Assembly: GCA_018819135.1 (NCBI GenBank)
Contig: JAHJQK010000215.1
Location: 1 to 50,248, forward strand
Direction of reading: 5' to 3'
From: Pseudomonadota bacterium
GTDB lineage: Bacteria; Desulfobacterota; SM23-61
DNA length: 50,248 nt
In this document: positions 43,149 through 50,248 of the stretch, in pieces
Layout: each line of letters opens with the position of its first letter
How positions within the stretch are numbered: position 1 is the stretch's first letter
Position numbers and translations under genes: made by a program
Notes under the pieces: generated by a model
Database searches by the model: none
Seen by the model: only the letters and a program-made list of their open reading frames with translations
Told to the model about the DNA's origin: nothing

Positions 43149-43374
43149 ATTCCTCAAGCCCCCTATTGGTTAAAAATTACTTTTTCAAAACATTCAAAAG
43201 CAATCACCGATTCACAATCATTTGCAGGTACAGAAGGTTTGGGGTTACGTTGATAAATTAACAGGAAACTGGTGGGCAATACGATGATAACAAATTAGTT
43301 TAAAATACGTGCCTTGTCAAGAAAAATGAACTTCTCCCCGTTTGGGTCGGTAGACGATAACCCCCTATGACCCC
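43149..43374. other. Spacer between DUF3014 and TRAP genes
   Basis: 226 AT-rich bases; nothing recognised. Confidence 0.4.
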
Positions 43375-44673
43375 CTAGCGGTACAGTACGCTGGGGAACC
43401 ATAAAGCAAGCTCAGGGAAAAGGACCAGAAGTATAATCAAAATAACCGTAGGGATCAAGAAGGGCAGGGTGCCCAAAAAGATAGTGGTTATCTCATACTT
43501 AGGCACAACGCCTTTTAGAACAAAAAGGTTAAGGCCGTAGGGTGGGGTAACCAGACCAATTTCAGCCAGCACGACGTAAGTGACACCGAACCAAATCAAG
43601 TCAAATCCCAGATCCTTGATAATGGGGGCAACAAAGGGAAGGGTTAGCACCAGCATGGATAGAGCGTCAAAGAAGCATCCAAGGACAATATACATCAGGC
43701 AAATAACAGCGAATAGGGTGTATTTACCCAAGGGTAGGCCTATCATAAATGATGAAAAGGCCTCGGTAAGACCGATATATTGAAAGACCTGCCCTAACAT
43801 CCTGGCCGTAAACAGGACAAAGGCAATCATTGAGGTTATGGTTACGGCTGTCCACATGCTGTCCTTAAGCGCCCGAAAGCTCATACGGCGATAAATTAGG
43901 GCGAGAACAATACTAAGTAGAGCACCCAAAGATGAAGACTCTGTAGGGGTCATAATCCCGCCGAAGATTGTGCCCAGGACTAAGACGATCACTCCTATAA
44001 AAGGCAGTAAATCCAAAAAGGCCCTTATTCTTTCTTTATTGGAGAATTTTAGTCTGGTTGGTGCCAGTTTGGGATTGCGTACCACCATAATGGTCACGGT
44101 GAGCATGAGGAGTAAAGACAGAATGATTCCGGGGATCACACCGCCGGCGAAGAGCCGGGCCACGGAGACATCCTGCCAGCCCCCGTAGACAATCAGGATG
44201 ACGCTGGGAGGTATGAGAACGCTCAATGTCCCGGAAATAGCGATTGCGCCAAGGGATAGCTTGGCATCATAGCCCGTCTTTTCCATTTCGGGGAAGCAAA
44301 TCTTACCGAAGGTAGCTACCGCTGCCAGGCTGGAGCCTGAGATAGCCCCAAAGATAGCATTGGCAACGATGACGGCTGAGGCCAGGCTGCCGGGAAGGTT
44401 GCCAAATATTTTCTCGGCTCCCCGGAAGAGGGAGCCGATAATTCCAGTGTGGGAATATATTGCCCCCATAAATACAAAGAGCGGGATGGCCGTAAAAGTG
44501 AAGGAGTTCATGATTTCAAAAGCGGCCCGGGCAAAATAGTCGAGGGGCTGGTGTACAAAAAGCAGAAGTCCCAGCGCAGCCATGACCCCCATGGCCGGTG
44601 CGATTTCAATCCCAAAGGCTAAAAGAAGAACCAGGCCGCCGAGAAGGATTAGGGACATGAATCCTAAACCCAC
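43375..44673 (-). CDS. dctM: TRAP transporter large permease (DctM)
   Basis: 432 residues with about twelve membrane segments. MNSFTFTAIPLFVFMGAIYS, AIFGAISGSSLAAVATFGKI, SVILIVYGG and GLVTPPYGLNLFVLKGV are DctM signatures. It carries the sodium-coupled translocation path for a carboxylate or related solute. Its start overlaps the end of dctQ by ten bases. Confidence 0.95.
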   Translation of the reverse strand: MGLGFMSLILLGGLVLLLAFGIEIAPAMGVMAALGLLLFVHQPLDYFARAAFEIMNSFTFTAIPLFVFMGAIYSHTGIIGSLFRGAEKIFGNLPGSLASAVIVANAIFGAISGSSLAAVATFGKICFPEMEKTGYDAKLSLGAIAISGTLSVLIPPSVILIVYGGWQDVSVARLFAGGVIPGIILSLLLMLTVTIMVVRNPKLAPTRLKFSNKERIRAFLDLLPFIGVIVLVLGTIFGGIMTPTESSSLGALLSIVLALIYRRMSFRALKDSMWTAVTITSMIAFVLFTARMLGQVFQYIGLTEAFSSFMIGLPLGKYTLFAVICLMYIVLGCFFDALSMLVLTLPFVAPIIKDLGFDLIWFGVTYVVLAEIGLVTPPYGLNLFVLKGVVPKYEITTIFLGTLPFLIPTVILIILLVLFPELALWFPSVLYR

Positions 44674-45188
44674 TTGGTTGTCTCCTCCACATTTTCACCT
44701 GCCCGAATCTTGGTAATGGTTCGGGCAACCTCCACAACGAGCAGCAGGGTAAGCAGGATAAAGCCGATAAATATCGTTAACTGGGGCCAAAACAAAGGGA
44801 AGGTAAGCCAGGTTTCCGACCTCAGGTTGATTTTAAGCGCATACATGATCATTTTGTAGCCAGCCTGATCCAGCCCGATGAGAAAGATTAAGACCAATAT
44901 CAGGGCCATTAGCCTTATCCAGTTGGAGAATCTGGACGGCAGCCGGCTCACTAACAGGTTGATACGAACATGCCCTCCTTGTTTCCAGGTATAGGCCATG
45001 CCGAGGTAGGAGAGGGCAACGAGCAGGTAAGCGCTGAACTCATCGGCTACCATGAGTGGCTGGTATAGAACATACCTCATGAATACTTCCACGGCAACCA
45101 GGATCATCATGAGCGGAACCAGCCACCCAGAGAAGTAGCCACCAAAATCAACGATTTTCTCTAAAATGAAACTTACTCGTTTCATCAT
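44664..45188 (-). CDS. dctQ: TRAP transporter small permease (DctQ)
   Basis: 174 residues with four membrane segments. VEVFMRYVLYQPLMVADEFS is the DctQ signature, followed by YTWKQGGHVRINLLVSRLP. It is the small membrane partner of DctM, located 26 bases after dctP. Confidence 0.93.
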   Translation of the reverse strand: MMKRVSFILEKIVDFGGYFSGWLVPLMMILVAVEVFMRYVLYQPLMVADEFSAYLLVALSYLGMAYTWKQGGHVRINLLVSRLPSRFSNWIRLMALILVLIFLIGLDQAGYKMIMYALKINLRSETWLTFPLFWPQLTIFIGFILLTLLLVVEVARTITKIRAGENVEETTKWV

Positions 45189-45214
45189 CTATAAAACTTA
45201 GTTCCTGAGGCAAC

Positions 45215-46264
45215 CTATTTCTTGAGCATAATCTTGGCACCACCGGCGTATTGGGCGGCAATCGCCAGAACTTGCTTTCCCTGAGGGCCGGCACGCTCAA
45301 GCCACTTATCAATAACAGGTCTTACGAGTTCTCTCGCTTTATCTATTTCCGCCTGATCCGGTCGAACAGCTTTCAGCCTGCTGACTTTTACGCCGACTTC
45401 AGCCTCATATTCCTCAACCTTGGCGGCAAACATGGTTTGTCCCTGCATTTCTTTCGCTGTTTCCAGAAGGATTTTTTGCAAGTCAGGCGGGAGGGCATCA
45501 AATTTAGCTTTGTTAACGATCAACATGCCGCTGAATACCGATTGGACCTTCCAGAAGCTAACGTGGGTGCAGACATCGGGTAGCCCGAAACCTAAGCCCC
45601 AGCCGCGGGAAGTCTGAATGGCATCCACCGTACCCCTCTGCAAGGCTTCCATGATTTCCGCGGTTGGGATGGATAAGGTTGAAGCACCCATCAACTTCAG
45701 GGCTAGAGTGGGAATTAAACCCGCCGTTCTGATTTTCACCCCCTTGAAATCAGCCAGGGTGGCGATTGGTTTTTTGGCGAATATTCCGTCTAGAGCCTCA
45801 ACGGCAATGTCCGCAACTTTTACCAGCCCTTTCTCACCATAGGTCTTTTTGTCTATCTCCGCCATCCGGGGGTCGTTTACAAAGGCTTCATATTCAAAGA
45901 TGTTGTCCCAAAAGAAGGGGAGGCAGAGATCCCAGAGAGGAAAAGTGCCGCTCAGCCAAGGAATCCTCTCCCAGCCGATGTCCGCACGTCCGGCGATTAC
46001 CGCATGCACTACCTCATTCACCGGAAAAAGACTCATCTTGGTTTCAAGTACGAGCCGTCCTCCAGACCTTTGCTCCAGTAGCTTTTGAAAACGTGGATAG
46101 GGATAGAATGTCCAGGTGTTGGCTGCCGGTCCGGGGTTGGTGGCAAAAATCCAGGAAATCTTCTGTGCTGGTGCCGCTTCGGCGCAGGCTCCCAGGAGTG
46201 ATAATGACAATGTCAGGATTAAACTGAAGCTGGCAAAAACTCCCCAAAATTTCTTTCTTTTCAT
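45215..46264 (-). CDS. dctP: TRAP transporter solute-binding protein (DctP family)
   Basis: 349 residues. An N-terminal signal peptide ends in LLGACAEAA; this may be a lipobox (L-G-A-C) or a signal peptidase I site. VHAVIAGRADIGWERIPWLS, KGVKIRTAGLIPTLALKLMG and EIMEALQRGTVDAIQTSRGW are the usual DctP regions, with the conserved arginine (KIRTAG) that binds a substrate carboxylate. It is first gene of the operon with GGAGGTGAG before the ATG and a perfect promoter 150 bases upstream. The ligand is probably an organic acid. Confidence 0.94.
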   Translation of the reverse strand: MKRKKFWGVFASFSLILTLSLSLLGACAEAAPAQKISWIFATNPGPAANTWTFYPYPRFQKLLEQRSGGRLVLETKMSLFPVNEVVHAVIAGRADIGWERIPWLSGTFPLWDLCLPFFWDNIFEYEAFVNDPRMAEIDKKTYGEKGLVKVADIAVEALDGIFAKKPIATLADFKGVKIRTAGLIPTLALKLMGASTLSIPTAEIMEALQRGTVDAIQTSRGWGLGFGLPDVCTHVSFWKVQSVFSGMLIVNKAKFDALPPDLQKILLETAKEMQGQTMFAAKVEEYEAEVGVKVSRLKAVRPDQAEIDKARELVRPVIDKWLERAGPQGKQVLAIAAQYAGGAKIMLKK

Positions 46265-46394
46265 TTCAACTCACCTCCACGCAGAGTATTTTGGGCTTCT
46301 CCAGAATAGAATTAGATACCTTCCTCTCCTTTCCTCCTTTCTAAAAATTTGGCAGGGAAATAAAAGATTAGCATTTTTCCGGAATCTTCTCCCG

Positions 46395-46414
46395 AAGGCA
46401 CATTAAGGCACATT
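46395..46414. promoter_or_regulatory. 10-bp tandem repeat at the TRAP transcription start
   Basis: AAGGCACATT occurs twice in a row (46395-46404 and 46405-46414), then AAGGTG. The predicted start point (about 46416) falls at its edge, so it could be an operator, or slippage-prone DNA. Confidence 0.35.
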
Positions 46415-46422
46415 AAGGTGAG

Positions 46423-46451
46423 ATTATATTAACCCTTCCTCACTTTGTCAA
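46423..46451 (-). promoter_or_regulatory. Perfect-consensus sigma-70 promoter of the TRAP operon
   Basis: On the minus strand TTGACA (46446-46451), 17 bases, TATAAT (46423-46428). The leader to dctP would be about 150 nt. Confidence 0.85.
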
Positions 46452-46686
46452 GGCTCCCAACCAGGCTCCACCCAGGTTTACTCAGGCTGGAGAAAGATCT
46501 TTTCTTGACTTTTCATTCCCCATTTTATAATATCCAGCAAAAAAGTCTTTCCTCTGGAACCTGGCCTGATTAAAGCGCTCCGATCCCGCCTATCTGCCAA
46601 AGAGCAGTTCTTGCAAATAGGCGATGGAGTTTTAATGTTCGCCAAGGGCGTATCGAGAGGATGGATGACATTGAGAAGCTGATGGA

Positions 46687-46961
46687 GTTATTTTTGATGG
46701 TTTCGTAAAAAGTCCATCTGCGGCGTTGCACTTCACCCCCGCCCTGTTAGATCAGAAACTCCGCATTGAAGGTGTAGGGGGAGGATCTGATTTCCAAGAG
46801 GAAGATTCATCTTGCGGTTTATCTAACAGGGTGAATCGTTGCGGCGTACCTGTAAGTACGCCTCAGGATTGGCGCGCCTTGCATTTGATGTAGGGGCACG
46901 GTGACCGTGCCCCTACTTTTCCATCCAAATTTTGACTTTTTACGAAGCCATCAAAAATAAC
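46687..46961. repeat. MITE-like element, 28-bp terminal inverted repeats (copy 1)
   Basis: The ends 46687-46714 and 46934-46961 match in 27 of 28 bases as inverted repeats (GTTATTTTTGATGG then TTCGTAAAAAGTC). The inside has smaller palindromes (GTTAGATC...ATCTAAC; GGGGCACGGTGACCGTGCCCC). No coding frame. Confidence 0.7.
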
Positions 46962-47020
46962 GGCTGAATTATAACCCTTTGCCGGGCGAAGAAAATAATA
47001 ATAATAGAGGAGGAGTCTGA

Positions 47021-47434
47021 ATGGCCAAGAAGAAGGTTTGCGTTATAAAGGGGGACGATGCGTCTCCGGAATTCGTAATTCCGACCGTAGAGCTTTTAGA
47101 AGGGATGAAGCTGGGGATTGAATTCTTTTGGCCCTTAACGGGTGAAGAAGCGATTCAGAAGCATGGGAAGGCGTTTCCCGAAGAAGCCAAGAAGATGGTA
47201 GACGGAGCGGACTGCACCCTGTTTGGTTCTAGCAGAGATATGACTGGGGGATTGGGATATTTAAGGTGGGGGAAGAAGACCTATGCCAATTTCAGGCCCG
47301 TCAAGTGGATGAAGGGGATGCGGAGTCCGTTAAAGAAGCCGGAGGGGATTGATTTCGTTGTGGTTCGTGAGAATCTTGAGGGCCTCTATCCGGGGCGGGA
47401 GGGAGAGATTGAGCGGTTGGAACCTTACGCCTGA
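47021..47434 (+). pseudogene. Isocitrate/isopropylmalate dehydrogenase family, N-terminal third only
   Basis: 137 residues against about 340-380. VCVIKGDDASPEFVIPTVEL and TYANFRPVKWMKG, then DFVVVRENLEGLYPG, are the N-terminal blocks of the NAD-dependent isocitrate/isopropylmalate/tartrate dehydrogenase family. The catalytic Tyr/Lys and metal Asp residues further on are absent, because the frame ends at TGA after EIERLEPYA. AGGAGGAG stands before the ATG, so the start is intact and the 3' two thirds are lost. Another relic follows at 47580. Confidence 0.75.
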
Positions 47435-47579
47435 TCAAGGTGGGAGTTCTTCCACGACCCAATTCTGTAAGGCCGTGAAAGAGAAAATATAAAAAGAGAG
47501 ATCCATTTTTAGGTTTTTTCCTTGACACCTTTTGTTTATCCAGTTAAGAGTGTTTTTAAAAATGTGATGGAGGAAACCA

Positions 47580-47893
47580 ATGGACATGATGAACGTTTTG
47601 ACCTACCTATGTCCAACAAAGATCTATATGGGTATCAATGCCCATGAGAAGCTAAAAGAGATTATTGCTGAACAGAAAGTGAAACGCTTGCTTTTGATGT
47701 GTGATCCGGGTGTGGTTTCCGGCGGAATTTATCGATTCCTAGAAAACGTCCTCTGAAGTTGAGAGAAGTTGGTGTTACGGAAGATCGGCTACCAGAGATG
47801 GCCCGCCAGGCATTTGAATCCAATTATAATCGTTGGAATCCTCGGTATACAACCATTGAAGATTTCCGTTCCCTCTTTGAGAAGGCTTTTTAA
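47580..47893 (+). pseudogene. Iron-containing alcohol dehydrogenase, middle deleted
   Basis: An intact start (ATG at 47580 after GATGGAGG) encodes 58 residues with TYLCPTKIYMGINAHEKLKE and KRLLLMCDPGVV, the N-terminal strand of Fe-ADH proteins, ending in TGA. From 47753 in another frame follows the family C-terminus, LREVGVTEDRLPEMARQAFE and YTTIEDFRSLFEKAF, to TAA at 47891-47893. About 270 central residues, including the NAD and iron sites, are gone and the joint is out of frame. Confidence 0.75.
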
Positions 47894-47910
47894 AAATTGG
47901 AGAAATATTT

Positions 47911-48864
47911 ATGGACCAAAGCAGCAAGACCCATAAACTGATGGCATCCCCGCAAACCGTGCACACAGGCTTTTTTGACGCGAGCCTCCGCCCAGTTCTC
48001 ACCATCGAATCCGGAGACACCGTGGTCATAAGCTCGATGATGTTGATGGATGGTCAACTTCGTGGCGGGATGACCCTGGAAGAATTGATTGCCACCCGAC
48101 AGGCCTATACGGACCGTCAGGTTGGGGCTCATACCCTAACCGGCCCGATTTTCGTTAAAGGGGCCGAGCCGGGAGACGCGCTGGAAGTACGTATCCAAAA
48201 ATTGGTGCCTGCCGACTGCGGGGTGAATTATCACTGGCCGGGAAGGTTTGACAGGGGCGGGCTCCCGGAAGATTTTGCCGAGGGGCAAATCAAGACGCTG
48301 CCATTGGACTTGGACAGAATGGAAACGACCTTCGCTCCCGGAGTGGTCATCCCCCTGAAACCTTTCTTCGGGGTGATGGGGGTCGCGCCCCGCGCGGGAG
48401 AAAAAAGGCCCTCCGCCATTCCGGATTATTTCGGCGGGAACATGGACAATAAAGAACTCGTCCCGGGAACGACTCTTTTTCTGCCGGTCATTGTGCCCGG
48501 CGCTCTTTTTTCCGCCGGAGATGCTCATGCCGTTCAAGGAGATGGGGAGGTAAATGTTACCGCCATTGAGACCGCCATGATGGAAGCCGTCCTGCAATTT
48601 TACGTCCGCAAAGATATGAAAATTGAGAGACCCATGGCGGAGACGCCCCACCACTGGATCACCATGGGGTTCCACGAGGACCTGGATGAGGCCGTTAAGA
48701 TTGCCCTGCGGGATGCAATTCAATTCCTATCCCAAACAAAAGGATTAACCTTGGATGACTCCTATGCCCTATGCAGTCTGGCGGTTGATTTGCGGGTCAC
48801 CCAAATCGTCGACGGCAATAAAGGAATTCACGCCATGATCCCGAAGGCGATTTTTAAAAATTAA
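47911..48864 (+). CDS. Acetamidase/formamidase family protein
   Basis: 317 residues, full length. TVHTGFFDASLRPVLTIESG, HTLTGPIFVKGAEPGDAL, FGVMGVAPRAG, IPDYFGGNMDNKELVPGTTL, SAGDAHAVQGDGEVNVTAIE and HWITMGFHEDLDEA are the metal-binding and core blocks of FmdA/AmdA proteins. They hydrolyse formamide or short amides to ammonia and the acid. The true substrate may differ, as the family is broad. It lies 17 bases after the Fe-ADH relic and 56 bases before the flavoprotein gene, same strand. Confidence 0.9.
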   Translation: MDQSSKTHKLMASPQTVHTGFFDASLRPVLTIESGDTVVISSMMLMDGQLRGGMTLEELIATRQAYTDRQVGAHTLTGPIFVKGAEPGDALEVRIQKLVPADCGVNYHWPGRFDRGGLPEDFAEGQIKTLPLDLDRMETTFAPGVVIPLKPFFGVMGVAPRAGEKRPSAIPDYFGGNMDNKELVPGTTLFLPVIVPGALFSAGDAHAVQGDGEVNVTAIETAMMEAVLQFYVRKDMKIERPMAETPHHWITMGFHEDLDEAVKIALRDAIQFLSQTKGLTLDDSYALCSLAVDLRVTQIVDGNKGIHAMIPKAIFKN

Positions 48865-48920
48865 AAACGGGAAAAAGGGCAGGCCTAAGTGACAAATATT
48901 ACTACAAGGAGGAGAGTAAA

Positions 48921-49496
48921 ATGAAGAAAATGAAGGTTGTTGCGTTTAACGGCAGCCCTCGCAAGGACGGCAATACATCCATCCTCATCAAAAATCTTTT
49001 CAACGAACTCGAAAAACAAGGGATAAAAACCGAATTGGTGCAACTGTCGGAAAAGGAACTCCGGGGCTGCATCGCCTGTTACAAGTGTGTTGAAAATAAG
49101 GACCGGCATTGTGCGGTAAAAAGTGACGCAGCCAACGAATATATCGAGAAGATGCTCGGGGCAAATGGGATTATCCTGGGTTCGCCCGTCTATTTTAATG
49201 ATGTTACGCCTGAAATGAAGGCTCTTATTGATCGTACCGGTTATGTGTCCAGGGCCAACGGCAGAATGTTTAGGAACAAGATCGGTGCTGCAGTAGCTGC
49301 AGTACGCCGGACAGGCGCAGTTCACACTCTTGACACCATGAATCATTTTTTCCTTAGTGGAGAGATGATCATTGTTGGTCGCAGTATCGGTTTCGGCAGG
49401 GAAAAGGGAGAAGTGGAAAAGGATGAAGAAGGGATGCAGCTGGTGAAATCACTCGGGCAAAGGATGGGCTGGTTACTAAAAAAAATCCATGGGTAA
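48921..49496 (+). CDS. Iron-sulfur flavoprotein / NADPH-dependent FMN reductase family
   Basis: 191 residues. The FMN phosphate loop GSPRKDGNTS is at 11-20. A compact cysteine motif C50-x2-C53-x2-C56-x7-C64 (CIACYKCVENKDRHC) matches the [4Fe-4S] site of Isf-type flavoproteins from methanogens and other anaerobes. SPVYFNDVTPEMKALIDR is the second FMN contact. It transfers electrons in the cytoplasm, possibly in oxygen or peroxide defence. AAGGAGGAGAG lies before the ATG. The partner is unknown. Confidence 0.85.
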   Translation: MKKMKVVAFNGSPRKDGNTSILIKNLFNELEKQGIKTELVQLSEKELRGCIACYKCVENKDRHCAVKSDAANEYIEKMLGANGIILGSPVYFNDVTPEMKALIDRTGYVSRANGRMFRNKIGAAVAAVRRTGAVHTLDTMNHFFLSGEMIIVGRSIGFGREKGEVEKDEEGMQLVKSLGQRMGWLLKKIHG

Positions 49497-49921
49497 TTTT
49501 TCTTACCCCTTGATAGTTGATGATTTCGTAAAAAGTCGTCACTCCGGTGAAAACCGGAGTCCAGGAAGTTTATAAGTTCTTGAAAGAACTGGATTCCGGC
49601 TTTCGCCGGAATGACAGAAAAACGTTTTTTCAGACTTTTTACGAATCCATCATAGTTGACTCACAAAAATTGGCTAAGAAAACAAAAAAAATTAACCTCA
49701 TCAATTCAAATATTGTTGTCGTTTGAGACTCTGAATTCGGGGGGAATCAAGGAATATCAAGATTAAAGACCCCGCGATCCAAAGATTCTTGTTTTCCTCC
49801 GGGGGGAAAATTAAATGGTCACCTTAAACTTAGGGATAAACCGATTACTAAGAGTCAAGAGCAGACTTGACCCCCGATCCACTGGCCTGATATTCATTAA
49901 GCCTGACTTCCCTCCCTTCGT
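49497..49921. other. Gene-free stretch with MITE-like copy 2
   Basis: The repeat is at 49519-49651. The AT-rich remainder shows no gene. Confidence 0.5.
49519..49651. repeat. MITE-like element, copy 2, with three internal tetraloop hairpins
   Basis: Ends GATGATTTCGTAAAAAGTC (49519-49537) and its inverted match at 49633-49651 (17 of 19) share the TTCGTAAAAAGTC terminus of the 46687-46961 element. Inside are three perfect hairpins: ACTCCGGTGAAAACCGGAGT (49541-49560), AGTTCT-TGAA-AGAACT (49575-49590) and ATTCCGGC-TTTC-GCCGGAAT (49593-49612). Confidence 0.7.
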
Positions 49922-50248
49922 TTACGCCTTTTGAGGGAGCCGATATTCTTTGAGCGCGGAAATAATCTCATCCAGGGGTGTTTGCGTGGGAAAAATGAGC
50001 GCCACCCCCATCTCTTTTAATTTCTCCCTATCTCTTTTGGGAATGGTCCCGCCCACAACGAGTGGAATGTCATCAATTTTCTGCTCGGTCATTTTCTTTA
50101 AAACCACTTCGGTTAATATGAGGTGGGCGCCGGAAAGCATGCTCAAACCAACAAAGTCCACATCCTCCTGGACTGCAGCCCTGACGATTTCTTCTGCGGT
50201 GCGATGAATTCCCAGATAGATCACTTCCATCCCGGCATCTTTTAATGC
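49922..50248 (-). CDS. Cobalamin-binding domain protein (methylmalonyl-CoA mutase C-terminal type), 5' end outside window
   Basis: About 108 C-terminal residues, open to the window edge. ALKDAGMEVIYLGIHRTAEE, VDFVGLSMLSGAHL, LVVGGTIPKRD and GVALIFPTQTPLDEIISALK are the B12-binding Rossmann fold of acyl-CoA mutases. The DxHxxG loop lies before the visible part. It could be the separate small subunit of methylmalonyl-CoA mutase or a related isomerase. A complete mutase would fit the acyl-CoA genes elsewhere in the window. Confidence 0.85.
   Translation of the reverse strand, partial: ALKDAGMEVIYLGIHRTAEEIVRAAVQEDVDFVGLSMLSGAHLILTEVVLKKMTEQKIDDIPLVVGGTIPKRDREKLKEMGVALIFPTQTPLDEIISALKEYRLPQKA

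Larger units (their letters stand above)
46265..47020. other. Gene-free stretch: TRAP promoter and MITE-like repeat
   Basis: It holds the TRAP operon promoter (46423-46451), a 10-bp tandem repeat at its start point, and the repeat element at 46687-46961. A short coding-like scrap (RMDDIEKLMELF) around 46660-46695 runs into the repeat and may be a gene remnant. Confidence 0.5.

Noticed and set aside
49541-49612. Three adjacent hairpins as a possible tRNA or riboswitch
   Set aside because: They are simple perfect stems within a MITE-like element, without tRNA or known aptamer consensus.

Overview
The window looks like a chromosome segment of an uncultured anaerobic bacterium of the Desulfobacterota (former Deltaproteobacteria) type. 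The evidence is two aldehyde:ferredoxin oxidoreductase (AOR) genes, a sigma-54 two-component system, a TRAP transporter, several radical-SAM and B12-dependent proteins, acyl-CoA metabolism, and many short inverted-repeat elements between genes. The taxonomic call is inference. No rRNA gene is present.

Layout. 1-7.5 kb: the 3' end of an AOR gene, an AlkA-like DNA glycosylase, a membrane histidine kinase, an NtrC-type response regulator, and a radical-SAM protein resembling the tetraether-lipid synthase (Tes/MJ0619) family. A near-consensus sigma-54 promoter lies just upstream of that last gene. 8-10.3 kb: an about 170-bp direct repeat flanks a GC-rich insert with a LigI-like lactonase and a decayed GalB-like 4-oxalomesaconate hydratase, which are consecutive steps of protocatechuate/gallate 4,5-cleavage. 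10.3-11.1 kb: an ORF-less group II intron with a clear 34-nt domain V. 11.3-14.5 kb: phosphoribosyltransferase, RNA 3'-phosphate cyclase, small proteins and gene fragments. 15.3-18.5 kb: a thiSGHE operon with a TPP riboswitch and a consensus promoter. 18.8-21.8 kb: a fused MrfA-like helicase and MrfB-like exonuclease. 21.8-24.5 kb: universal stress protein, CoA-transferase fragment, acyl-CoA dehydrogenase, biotin carrier. 24.8-30.7 kb: fatty-acid transporter, corrinoid methyltransferase-like protein, MBL hydrolase, a deleted SAM-hydrolase relic, lytic transglycosylase. 30.7-36 kb: B12-radical-SAM protein, tRNA-Val/tRNA-Asp, HU, and tig-clpP-clpX. 36.4-43.1 kb: DUF3108, a flavoprotein oxidoreductase, an AOR with two MoaD-like genes, DUF3014 and a 206-bp MITE-like element. 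43.4-46.5 kb: a TRAP operon behind a perfect sigma-70 promoter. 46.7-50.2 kb: MITE-like repeats, two dehydrogenase relics, a formamidase-family protein, an iron-sulfur flavoprotein and the end of a B12-binding domain gene.

Two themes stand out. First, the kinase/regulator pair next to a sigma-54 promoter on a Tes-like gene suggests signal-controlled synthesis of membrane-spanning or otherwise modified lipids. Second, at least seven genes are deletion relics, often with both ends kept and the middle lost, and repeat elements are numerous. This points to deletion-driven decay of accessory genes. All calls come from reading the sequence; no database search was run.
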